DNA from: CAZFAT01 sp964517075
GTDB taxonomy: Bacteria; Acidobacteriota; Vicinamibacteria; Vicinamibacterales; SCN-69-37
NCBI GenBank assembly: GCA_964517075.1
Contig: CAZFAT010000348.1
Location: 1 to 13,545 of the forward strand
DNA: 13,545 nt
Direction of reading: 5' to 3'
Under the pieces are notes generated by a model. It made no database searches. It was not told the DNA's origin and saw nothing but the letters and a program-made list of their open reading frames with translations. This document shows positions 6,262 to 12,336 of this stretch, piece after piece. The stretch's first letter is position 1. Each line of letters starts with the position of its first letter. The translations under genes were made by a program, and so were the position numbers.

Positions 6262-7734
6262 TCAATACGTCACCCGCACTCGATACCGGAGCACCGTCTC
6301 TCCATCGGCCGTCACCGGCAGCTGGAACTGCGCCGCCCAGGCGTCGGTCTTCGTCCATTCGTGCGTCGAGCGGAGCACGCGCCACGTGCCGCCGATGGGT
6401 TCGTTGACTTCGACGGTCACCGGAGAGGTCTTGTGGTTGCGGACCTTCACCTCGAACTCGACGTCGTAGACGTTGGTCGCAATCTTCTGGAAGTCGATTT
6501 GCTTGCGCTCGGCCACTACGTCGAAGGCGTTGCCAATCTTCAGGTTCAGCGTTTCGTCTTTTGGCGTGTGGTCGATCCGGTCCTCGCCGACGAACTGCAC
6601 GCCGCCCCGTGAGTCTGCCTGATAGACGCGGACGATGCCGGCGGGCATCGGCATGCCGAGTCCCGCACGCTCCTCGTTCTTCACCTGATAGAACACCTGC
6701 ACGACGTCTTTCAGCGGCGCGCCCGGATTATGGACGTTGCGGTAGTAGAACGCTTGACCGTTCACGACATACCGCTTCTGCACCGGCACGCCGGTGCCGG
6801 TCAGCATGCTGATCTGCTTCGTTTCGTTGTTGTTGATGGTGGTCTTCCGGCCGACCGTATAGAGGTGGTACTCCGAGAACGCCTCCTGCGACATCTGCGG
6901 CGCGGCCGCCGCACGCGACAGCTCCATCCGGTCCTCCATCGCGCGTCCGAGGACCTGCCGCACGCGGTTGAGATCGCCGGCCACGAGCTGCAAGGCGGCG
7001 TTGGTGAACGCCGTCCCGCTGCCGTTGGTGAGCGTGACCCAGCCGTCGACGTCGGCGGCGCGATCGTCACGAGCCACCGTCAGCACGTAGTCGGCGTTCC
7101 ACTGGAGTTTGCCGGCAAGGTACGAGGCTTCCACCCGATGTCTGGCTCCCCCTTCGTTCGAGAGCGACCAGATGAGCGTCGGCCGCGCGTGCAGGTTGCC
7201 CGGCAGTTCCGGGAACCGGATGTGGTCGGCGTGCAGGCCGGTCACGATCTCGCTGCCGATCTGCCACACCGGCGCCGTGTTGAAGCTGAGGAGTCGCGCC
7301 CGCACCAGTTCTTCGCGCGTGACGCCGCCGTCCTGCCGGTTGCGCACCAGCGTCACCTCGCGGCCGACGTACTTACGCAGCAGCTTGTCCGGCTCGAGCA
7401 GGTCGTACTCGTAGTTCTGTTCGAGCACACCCACGCGGCCGGGCTCGGTCAGCGACCGAAAGTGCACCGTGGCCGGGTTGACCGTGGCGGCAATGTCCTG
7501 GAACTCCAGGTCGAACGTGCCGCGCGGCAGGTCGATCTGCCGGACGTCGCGGACGAGCGCGATGTCGGAGTTGTAGACGGTGACGGCCAGCTCCACCTGG
7601 TCCTCGAGCGTGGAGGCGTTCTGCGTCTGTGCCACCGCCGGCATCTCGGCGGGCGACGGCCGGGGAAGGTCGCGCGGCGCGAGGCCGCCGGCCACCGCAA
7701 TCATGGGAGCCACGAGCCAGAGTCGGAGAGACAT
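6262..7734 (-). CDS. Secreted DUF4139 domain protein
   Basis: A 490-residue protein with a signal peptide at about residues 1-20. ELAVTVYNSDIALVRDVRQIDLPRG (48-71) is the typical DUF4139 N-terminal strand pair; the domain continues through LIWSLSNEGG, LQWNADYVLTV (210-220), LTNGSGTAFTNAALQLVAGDLNRV (235-258) and ends in ETVLRYRVRV. Members are related to mucoidy-inhibitor A-type proteins; no biochemical role is established. It is mostly beta structure and presumably acts in the periplasm or at the outer membrane. The start at 7734 has AAAGGA about nine bases upstream and gives a direct signal peptide; GTG/ATG frames up to 7761 add an unlikely extension. A promoter-like element at 7800-7826 matches the one before the VWA gene, so the two genes are probably co-regulated. 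Confidence 0.85.
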   Translation of the reverse strand: MSLRLWLVAPMIAVAGGLAPRDLPRPSPAEMPAVAQTQNASTLEDQVELAVTVYNSDIALVRDVRQIDLPRGTFDLEFQDIAATVNPATVHFRSLTEPGRVGVLEQNYEYDLLEPDKLLRKYVGREVTLVRNRQDGGVTREELVRARLLSFNTAPVWQIGSEIVTGLHADHIRFPELPGNLHARPTLIWSLSNEGGARHRVEASYLAGKLQWNADYVLTVARDDRAADVDGWVTLTNGSGTAFTNAALQLVAGDLNRVRQVLGRAMEDRMELSRAAAAPQMSQEAFSEYHLYTVGRKTTINNNETKQISMLTGTGVPVQKRYVVNGQAFYYRNVHNPGAPLKDVVQVFYQVKNEERAGLGMPMPAGIVRVYQADSRGGVQFVGEDRIDHTPKDETLNLKIGNAFDVVAERKQIDFQKIATNVYDVEFEVKVRNHKTSPVTVEVNEPIGGTWRVLRSTHEWTKTDAWAAQFQLPVTADGETVLRYRVRVTY

Positions 7735-7799
7735 GGACGCCAATCCTTTCGACGCGCACAACCGCCGCTGGAAACCAGCGATCCGGGGCGCTGTAGAGA

Positions 7800-7826
7800 G
7801 AACGGCGAGGGCGGGAGAACTTGCAG
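7800..7826 (-). promoter_or_regulatory. Promoter-like element of the DUF4139 gene (shared motif, copy 1)
   Basis: On the minus strand CTGCAAGTT (7826-7818), 12 spacer bases, CCGTTC (7805-7800). The copy at 10001-10027 has the same two boxes at the same spacing, plus a shared TCCC just after the first box. The layout TGCAAG-N15-CGTT resembles promoters of ECF-type sigma factors. Predicted transcription start near 7792, about 58 bases before the start codon. Confidence 0.6.
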
Positions 7827-7852
7827 CGACAGTTCTGAGGTCAGACGCGGGA

Positions 7853-7880
7853 CAGCCGCCGGGATAACGCCCGGCGGCTG
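7853..7880. repeat. Palindrome related to REP-like family A; possible terminator of the VWA gene
   Basis: Perfect 11-bp arms, CAGCCGCCGGG and CCCGGCGGCTG, with loop ATAACG, 13 bases beyond the VWA stop codon. The stem shares AGCCGCCGGG with the palindromes at 842 and 6209, but the loop differs. No T-tract follows on the minus strand. Confidence 0.65.
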
Positions 7881-7893
7881 CCGCGTGGTTGTC

Positions 7894-9957
7894 CTACCGG
7901 TGCCGTGCCAGCCCGCTGGCAATCTCCACCAGTTCCGCGAACTCGTGCACGTCGGCCGTCAAGGCGGCCGGCGGAGTGAGCCGCGAGATGCGCCGGCTGA
8001 GTGCGGCCCAGCGATCGTCGCGCCCGCGGCCGTCGCGGAGCAGCATGCCGAATTCCGCCACGGCCGAGGCCAGCGGCAGATGTTGCACGCGGCCGCCGGC
8101 CCGGACCGGGTGGGTGAGTAGCCGGCTGTCGTCACCGTCGGGCAGCTTGTAGCGCGCTTTCACCGTCAGCCACTCACCCGAGGCGGGTGCTTTCGCGACC
8201 TGCGGGCGCCGCACCACGGCCGGTTGCGACTGATACCGGAGCGGGTCGACCAATGGTCGGTCGTCGATTCGGATGGGATCCTCGGAGTCGGCCAGGCCGA
8301 CTGGGATGATCTCGTAGAGCGCCGTCACCGTGTGCTCCGCGCCCATCTCACCGGCGTCCTTGCGGTCGTCGTTGAAGTCCTCCGCGGCCAGCGCGCGGTT
8401 CTCGTACCCGATCTGCCGCCACGCGGCCACCATCGCCGGATTGAACTCGACCTGGAACTTGACGTCCTTCGCCACGGTATCCAGCGTCGAATTGCCCTCG
8501 CGCACGAGCACACGCCGCGCCTCCTGCAGCGAGTCCAGGTACGCGTAGTGGCCATTCCCACGGTCCGCCAGCATCTCCATCGTCGAATCCTTGAGATTGC
8601 CGGTGCCAACGCCAAAGACCGACAGGAACACCCCTGACTCGCGCTCGTGCTCGATCAACCGCAGCAAGTCGCGCTGATTGACGAGGCCGACGTTGAAGTC
8701 GCCGTCGGTGGCGAGGATGACGCGGTTGACGCCTCCCGGAATGAAGGCGCGGCGAGCGATCTCGTAGGCCACGATCAGCCCCTGGCCGCCGTTGGTCGAT
8801 CCGCCGGCCTGCAGCGCGCCAATGGCGCGCTGAATCACGTCTCGCCGGCGGACCGGCGTGGATGGCAGCGCCACGCCCGTCGTGCCGGCGTACGTGACGA
8901 TGGCGAGCCGATCGTCGGGGTCGAGGGTGTCGACGAACAGGCTGAGCGCCGACTTGATGAGCGGCAGTTTGTCGGCCGGCGCCATCGATCCGGAGACGTC
9001 GAGCAGTAGGACGAGATTGCGGCCCTCGATCTCGCGGCGGTCGGACGTCTTGGCGCGCGCGCCAATCAGCACGAGCTTGTGACCCGGCGCCCATGGCGCG
9101 TCGCCAATCTCCGTCGTCAGGGCGATCGGCGCGCCGGCGCGCGGCGCGGCGTACGGGAATCGGAAGTAGTTGACGAACTCCTCGACGCGCACGGCCGCTT
9201 CGGGCGGCAACTGACCGTTCGAGAGGAATCGCCGCACGTTGGCGTACGACGCCGTATCCACGTCGGCGCCGAACGTTGAGAGCGGCGCGTCGAGCGTGCG
9301 CTGGAAACGATGCGAGCGGACGTTCACGTAGTGCTCGGTGTTGTACGGCGCGCCGTAGGGTGGCGGGTGCGACGTCCAGGGCGGAGGTGGCGGTGCGGAC
9401 ACCCCTCCGACGACACCCGGCATCGCGGCGATGCCGCCCTGGACGCGCCCGCCTCGGCCGCTGGCCGCGGCCGGCGTCGCGGCGGTCTGCGAGGCTTCTG
9501 GAGCAAGCACCGCCACTTCCTGTTGGTTCCGGTGCGCGTCCAGGGGCAGATTGGTCACCGGGACCGAGTCGAGCTTCGTCATCTGGTCCGCCGCGGCCGG
9601 ATCTCGTGTGAGCACGATCGCCTGGTGCAGGGTGTCGGCCGCCGTTTGCACGACCACCTCGCGGCTCATCGTGACGAAGCCGGTCATCACCGCACGCAAT
9701 TGGTACGTGCCCGGTCGCACGCCCGTGAATCTGAACCGTCCGTCCTTGTCCGTCGCGGACGACCGGGCCGCCTGAGCGCTCTGGGCGAGCGTGACCGCCA
9801 CACCGGGTATCGGGCTGCGGCCAGCATCAACGATTCGACCGGAAATCGTCGCGCCGGCCGCGGATGGGGATGACGTGCCGGTCTGTCCGCTCGGCGCCCC
9901 CGACAGGAGCGCGAAGGCGAACAAACCGAGAAGGGAGACGTGCAACCGCCGAACCAT
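7894..9957 (-). CDS. Secreted VWA (YfbK-type) protein with carboxypeptidase-like N-terminal domain
   Basis: A 687-residue protein. Signal peptide at 1-25. Residues 36-105 (ATISGRIVDAGRSPIPGVAV onward, ending SREVVVQ) are a carboxypeptidase regulatory-like beta domain, as found at the front of Oar-type TonB-dependent receptors. Residues 128-154 and 170-193 hold two peptide blocks shared with the anti-sigma factor, followed by proline runs. A YfbK-type region (DAPLSTFGADVDTASYANVRRF, 223-244, split here only by description) precedes the VWA domain, whose metal site is complete: DVSGS (320-324), a threonine in GGSTNGGQG (385-393) and TDGD (417-420). The C-terminus (about 500-687) matches the domain following VWA in YfbK. 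The start at 9957 has GGAGG five bases upstream; the ATG at 9999 lies at or before the predicted transcription start. It probably binds a protein ligand in the envelope; partners unknown. Confidence 0.88.
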   Translation of the reverse strand: MVRRLHVSLLGLFAFALLSGAPSGQTGTSSPSAAGATISGRIVDAGRSPIPGVAVTLAQSAQAARSSATDKDGRFRFTGVRPGTYQLRAVMTGFVTMSREVVVQTAADTLHQAIVLTRDPAAADQMTKLDSVPVTNLPLDAHRNQQEVAVLAPEASQTAATPAAASGRGGRVQGGIAAMPGVVGGVSAPPPPPWTSHPPPYGAPYNTEHYVNVRSHRFQRTLDAPLSTFGADVDTASYANVRRFLSNGQLPPEAAVRVEEFVNYFRFPYAAPRAGAPIALTTEIGDAPWAPGHKLVLIGARAKTSDRREIEGRNLVLLLDVSGSMAPADKLPLIKSALSLFVDTLDPDDRLAIVTYAGTTGVALPSTPVRRRDVIQRAIGALQAGGSTNGGQGLIVAYEIARRAFIPGGVNRVILATDGDFNVGLVNQRDLLRLIEHERESGVFLSVFGVGTGNLKDSTMEMLADRGNGHYAYLDSLQEARRVLVREGNSTLDTVAKDVKFQVEFNPAMVAAWRQIGYENRALAAEDFNDDRKDAGEMGAEHTVTALYEIIPVGLADSEDPIRIDDRPLVDPLRYQSQPAVVRRPQVAKAPASGEWLTVKARYKLPDGDDSRLLTHPVRAGGRVQHLPLASAVAEFGMLLRDGRGRDDRWAALSRRISRLTPPAALTADVHEFAELVEIASGLARHR
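9381..9422 (-). repeat. 42-bp segment duplicated in the anti-sigma gene (VWA copy)
   Basis: Identical to 10766-10807 at 38 of 42 positions. It encodes most of the block PGVVGGVSAPPPPP of the VWA protein. Both copies lie in the same frame and strand of their genes. Confidence 0.85.
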
Positions 9958-9970
9958 GGGAACCTCCAGC

Positions 9971-9988
9971 CCAGGGCGATGGCCCTGG
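9971..9988 (-). promoter_or_regulatory. Hairpin in the leader of the VWA gene
   Basis: Seven-base arms CCAGGGC and GCCCTGG around a four-base loop, ending three bases before the GGAGG ribosome-binding site on the minus strand. In the short predicted leader this could tune translation; it is too small to be called a riboswitch. Confidence 0.35.
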
Positions 9989-10000
9989 TCACTGGTCATG

Positions 10001-10027
10001 GAACGGTGGGAAGGGGAAAACTTGCAG
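10001..10027 (-). promoter_or_regulatory. Promoter-like element of the VWA gene (shared motif, copy 2)
   Basis: On the minus strand CTGCAAGTT (10027-10019), 12 spacer bases, CCGTTC (10006-10001), matching 7800-7826 in both boxes and spacing. It lies in the gap between the anti-sigma stop and the VWA start, so VWA can be transcribed separately from the sigma operon. Predicted transcription start is near 9993, about 35 bases before the start codon. Confidence 0.6.
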
Positions 10028-10031
10028 GGTC

Positions 10032-10072
10032 AGCTCATGAGCTCCGAGCAATGAGCTCAAAGCTCAATGCTC
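10032..10072 (-). repeat. GAGC-rich heptamer-like repeat after the anti-sigma stop codon
   Basis: On the minus strand the region reads GAGCATT, GAGCTTT, GAGCTCA, TTGCTCG, GAGCTCA, TGAGCT. Bases 10032-10043 (AGCTCATGAGCT) are a perfect palindrome and 10046-10072 are nearly palindromic. It starts four bases after the anti-sigma stop codon and ends before the VWA promoter element. Confidence 0.55.
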
Positions 10073-10076
10073 ACAA

Positions 10077-11363
10077 CTACTGCCGTGTCCACGAAATGCC
10101 CCCGTCCCCCGTGACGAAGGTGCGGCCATCGGTCGTGCGGATGGTCGCGGCGCGGTCATTGACGGCGGTGATCGAGGCAAGATTCGTCGGCTCGGGGAAG
10201 GGGAGCCGCCGGAAGGACGTGCCGTCGGTGGAGAGCAGCACGACGCCGTTGGGGCCAATCAGCCAGCAGACGAGGCCGGAGGGTGACGAGCCGCTCGTGA
10301 GCGGAACGGGCGTGTCGACGGTGACCGGCCGCCACGTGGCGCCGGCGTTGGTCGAACGCTCGATGCGGCCGTCCGACAACAGACGCCAGCGCGCCGGAAT
10401 CGTGGCCGGCAGCTTCGACGCGGCCGCCGCGTCCTCGGCCGCTGCGCGCGCGGACGCGGGGCCTCGGACCCCTCCGCCCCGCCCGGCACCAGTTCTGCTG
10501 AGCGCCGGCCGTGGCGCCGAGACAATCTCGGCAATGACCGCGGCCGGTGCGCTCGCGCCGGACACCGTCGCCGCGCGCGACGTTTCGGCGGCAGCGTCCG
10601 CTTCCGCACCCGGCGCCAGGACGGCGACGGTCTGATAGTTTCGAGACGCGTCGAGTGGCAGGTTCGCAATCGGCACCGAATCCGGTTTGGAGTTCGCCGG
10701 ACCGGCGTCCGCCCTCTGGTTGCCGTCGGCCCCCTGGGCGACTTCCTTCGCTTGTGGGCTGGAGGGCGGCGGTGGCGGCGCGGACAGCCCTCCGACGACC
10801 CCCGGCAGCGAGACGATTCCCTCCTGAACGGAACGACCTGCGGGCGCCTCCTCTGCGCGGCTCCGCAGTTCGCGCGCGGGCGGGGCAGCGTCCGCGCGCC
10901 GCGACCCAACCGAGGGCGCAGGATTGGCGAACGCCATCTGGTCCGCCAGAGACGTTGATGCCGGTGGCGTCGATGGCGCGGGTGCCTCCGCCTTCGCCAG
11001 CTCCATCTCGACTGGCGCCGCCGGCGGAGCACCGTCGCGCGCAACGACGGCGAAGATGAGCACGGCCGCGGCGGCAGCCGACACGGGCACCAGCCATGGT
11101 CGCGACCAGCGCTGCCAGAATGGCACGGCCGCGGCGGCGACGGATTCGGTCCGCACGAAGGCCGCCAGCATCTGCTGGCAGCGCGAGCACTCGGCGAGGT
11201 GCGCGTCGGCCCGCGTGGCCTCGCTCGATGGGAGCGATCCCTCGGACCAGGCCGCCAGCGTCTCCGCACTCAGGCAGGCCACGCCATCCCTGGCCGGCAG
11301 GCCGGGCAGCGCCGCCCGCAGCAGGGCGTCGGTCGACTGGTCGCGCTCGGGATCGGTGGACAC
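10077..11363 (-). CDS. Membrane anti-sigma factor with Asp-box/YCF48-like C-terminal domain
   Basis: A 428-residue protein starting at GTG 11363; AAGGAG overlaps the sigma stop codon four bases upstream, which indicates translational coupling. The cytoplasmic N-terminus has a zinc-type anti-sigma motif, CLSAETLAAW (30-39) and HLAECSRC (55-62), so Cys30, His55, Cys59 and Cys62 are likely ligands. One membrane helix lies at about 90-107. The outer part has an alanine/proline-rich linker with two blocks shared with the VWA protein (179-200 and 226-253), then a C-terminal region (about 325-428) with repeated Asp-box-like turns, STNAGATW, STDGTSF and TGDGGISW, as in YCF48/BNR-type propeller proteins. 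It would hold the sigma factor inactive until the outer part senses an envelope signal. The upstream frame to 11477 overlaps the sigma gene and is rejected. Confidence 0.85.
   Translation of the reverse strand: MSTDPERDQSTDALLRAALPGLPARDGVACLSAETLAAWSEGSLPSSEATRADAHLAECSRCQQMLAAFVRTESVAAAAVPFWQRWSRPWLVPVSAAAAAVLIFAVVARDGAPPAAPVEMELAKAEAPAPSTPPASTSLADQMAFANPAPSVGSRRADAAPPARELRSRAEEAPAGRSVQEGIVSLPGVVGGLSAPPPPPSSPQAKEVAQGADGNQRADAGPANSKPDSVPIANLPLDASRNYQTVAVLAPGAEADAAAETSRAATVSGASAPAAVIAEIVSAPRPALSRTGAGRGGGVRGPASARAAAEDAAAASKLPATIPARWRLLSDGRIERSTNAGATWRPVTVDTPVPLTSGSSPSGLVCWLIGPNGVVLLSTDGTSFRRLPFPEPTNLASITAVNDRAATIRTTDGRTFVTGDGGISWTRQ
10766..10807 (-). repeat. 42-bp segment duplicated in the VWA gene (anti-sigma copy)
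   Basis: Partner of 9381-9422, 38 of 42 positions identical. It encodes most of the block PGVVGGLSAPPPPP in the periplasmic linker of the anti-sigma factor. Confidence 0.85.
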
Positions 11364-11371
11364 GGCTCTCC

Positions 11372-12274
11372 TTATTTTGAACGACCCGGGGCGTCCTTCT
11401 TGCGCGCCCCGGCCGAAACCCCGACGAGCGCCTCGAGGTCCAGCGACCCGGCATCGGCCACGACCGACTGAATGCACTCGGCAATCGCGGCCGGATCCAG
11501 CCCGTGGCGTTCACGCAGGCACCGCTCGGTCGCGTCGCGAATCAGGCCGCGCGTGCGCGTCAGATGCCGCGACACGGTCGCTTCGTGCTCGCCGAGCGCG
11601 CGGCCGATCTCGGCCAGCGTGAGGCGCTGGACGTAATAGCAGGTGAGCCGGAGTCGATCGCGGGCCTGGAGGCCGGCGATGGCGGTGGCCAGTGCGTCCT
11701 GCATGACCGCCAGTTGTCGTGGCCGTTCGGGATCGGGCGGCCGCGCCGGCGCGGCGACTGGAGACGCCGACTCATCGTCGGGCAGCGCCTCGAGGCGCCG
11801 CGTGGCACGAATGCGATCGATGTGACGTTGCGACAGGACGGCGCGCAGCCAGGTCGTCAGCCTGCTGCGCCCGTGGAAGTAGCGGAAGAGCGACCGGCGC
11901 GTTTCGTCGCTGCCCTGCAGGCCGAACAGATCGGCGTAGAGCCCGTCGGCGAGATCGCGCGCGGCGCCGCTCGGATCCAGCGCGTCGGCCGCCCGATACA
12001 GCGCCGGACGGAACTCGAGGACGAAGTGATTCCACGCCGTCTCCTGTCCGGCGGCGCAGGCGGCCGCCAGCGCCAGATCGTCCAGATGGAGCGATGCGAG
12101 GTACTGGTCGATCTCGGCAGGGGATGGCGTCCGGTCGGCAAAGGCGTGCGCCAGGCTGGCGTCGAGCGCGGCCTGAAAGACGCCGACCGGCAGCGTCCAG
12201 CGCGCAGCGCCGGACTCGCCGTGCAGACGCGCGGCCAGCGCCGGGGAGACCTGGGCGGACGCCGTCAGGTGCAT
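11372..12274 (-). CDS. ECF-like sigma-70 family RNA polymerase sigma factor
   Basis: A 300-residue sigma factor. Region 2 spans about 64-160 and ends in SRLTTWLRAVLSQRHIDRIRATRR (137-160), the core- and -10-contacting helix; region 4 spans about 188-248 with LTLAEIGRALGEHEATVSRHLTRTRG as the helix-turn-helix (218-243, quoted here as the segment around GEHEATVSRHL). It is longer than usual ECF factors because of an N-terminal extension of about 60 residues and a C-terminal tail of about 45. No regions 1.1 or 3 are seen. It is followed after 8 bases by its anti-sigma factor. The ATG at 12310 lies inside a repeat palindrome and has no ribosome-binding site, so 12274 is preferred, though its own site is also weak. 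It is a good candidate to recognise the shared element before the VWA and DUF4139 genes. Confidence 0.85.
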   Translation of the reverse strand: MHLTASAQVSPALAARLHGESGAARWTLPVGVFQAALDASLAHAFADRTPSPAEIDQYLASLHLDDLALAAACAAGQETAWNHFVLEFRPALYRAADALDPSGAARDLADGLYADLFGLQGSDETRRSLFRYFHGRSRLTTWLRAVLSQRHIDRIRATRRLEALPDDESASPVAAPARPPDPERPRQLAVMQDALATAIAGLQARDRLRLTCYYVQRLTLAEIGRALGEHEATVSRHLTRTRGLIRDATERCLRERHGLDPAAIAECIQSVVADAGSLDLEALVGVSAGARKKDAPGRSK

Positions 12275-12301
12275 GGAGTCCAGATTATCGACTTGGACCC
12301 C

Positions 12302-12322
12302 GCCGGCCATGAGTTGGCCGGC
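12302..12322. repeat. REP-like palindrome, family B, between M56 and sigma genes
   Basis: Perfect 7-bp arms GCCGGCC and GGCCGGC around ATGAGTT. On the minus strand it begins GACGGAGGGGC, matching the edge of the palindrome at 1938-1959. It lies 15 bases after the M56 stop codon, so it may partly terminate or attenuate transcription into the sigma gene. Confidence 0.6.
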
Positions 12323-12336
12323 CCCTCCGTCCGGCG

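Noticed and set aside
6730..8121. A 463-residue open frame on the plus strand
   Set aside because: Antisense to the DUF4139 and VWA genes and crossing their gap; composition is typical of a shadow frame.
9971..9988. The VWA leader hairpin as a riboswitch
   Set aside because: Only a 7-bp stem in a leader of about 35 bases; too small for a ligand-binding fold.
10156..11514. A 452-residue frame on the same strand as the anti-sigma gene
   Set aside because: It overlaps the anti-sigma gene in another frame, is dominated by arginine and glycine, and has no domain, whereas the anti-sigma frame has zinc ligands, a membrane helix and a coupled start.
842..12322. The repeated palindromes as a CRISPR array
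   Set aside because: Copies are single, kilobases apart, in both orientations, with no regular spacers and no cas genes.
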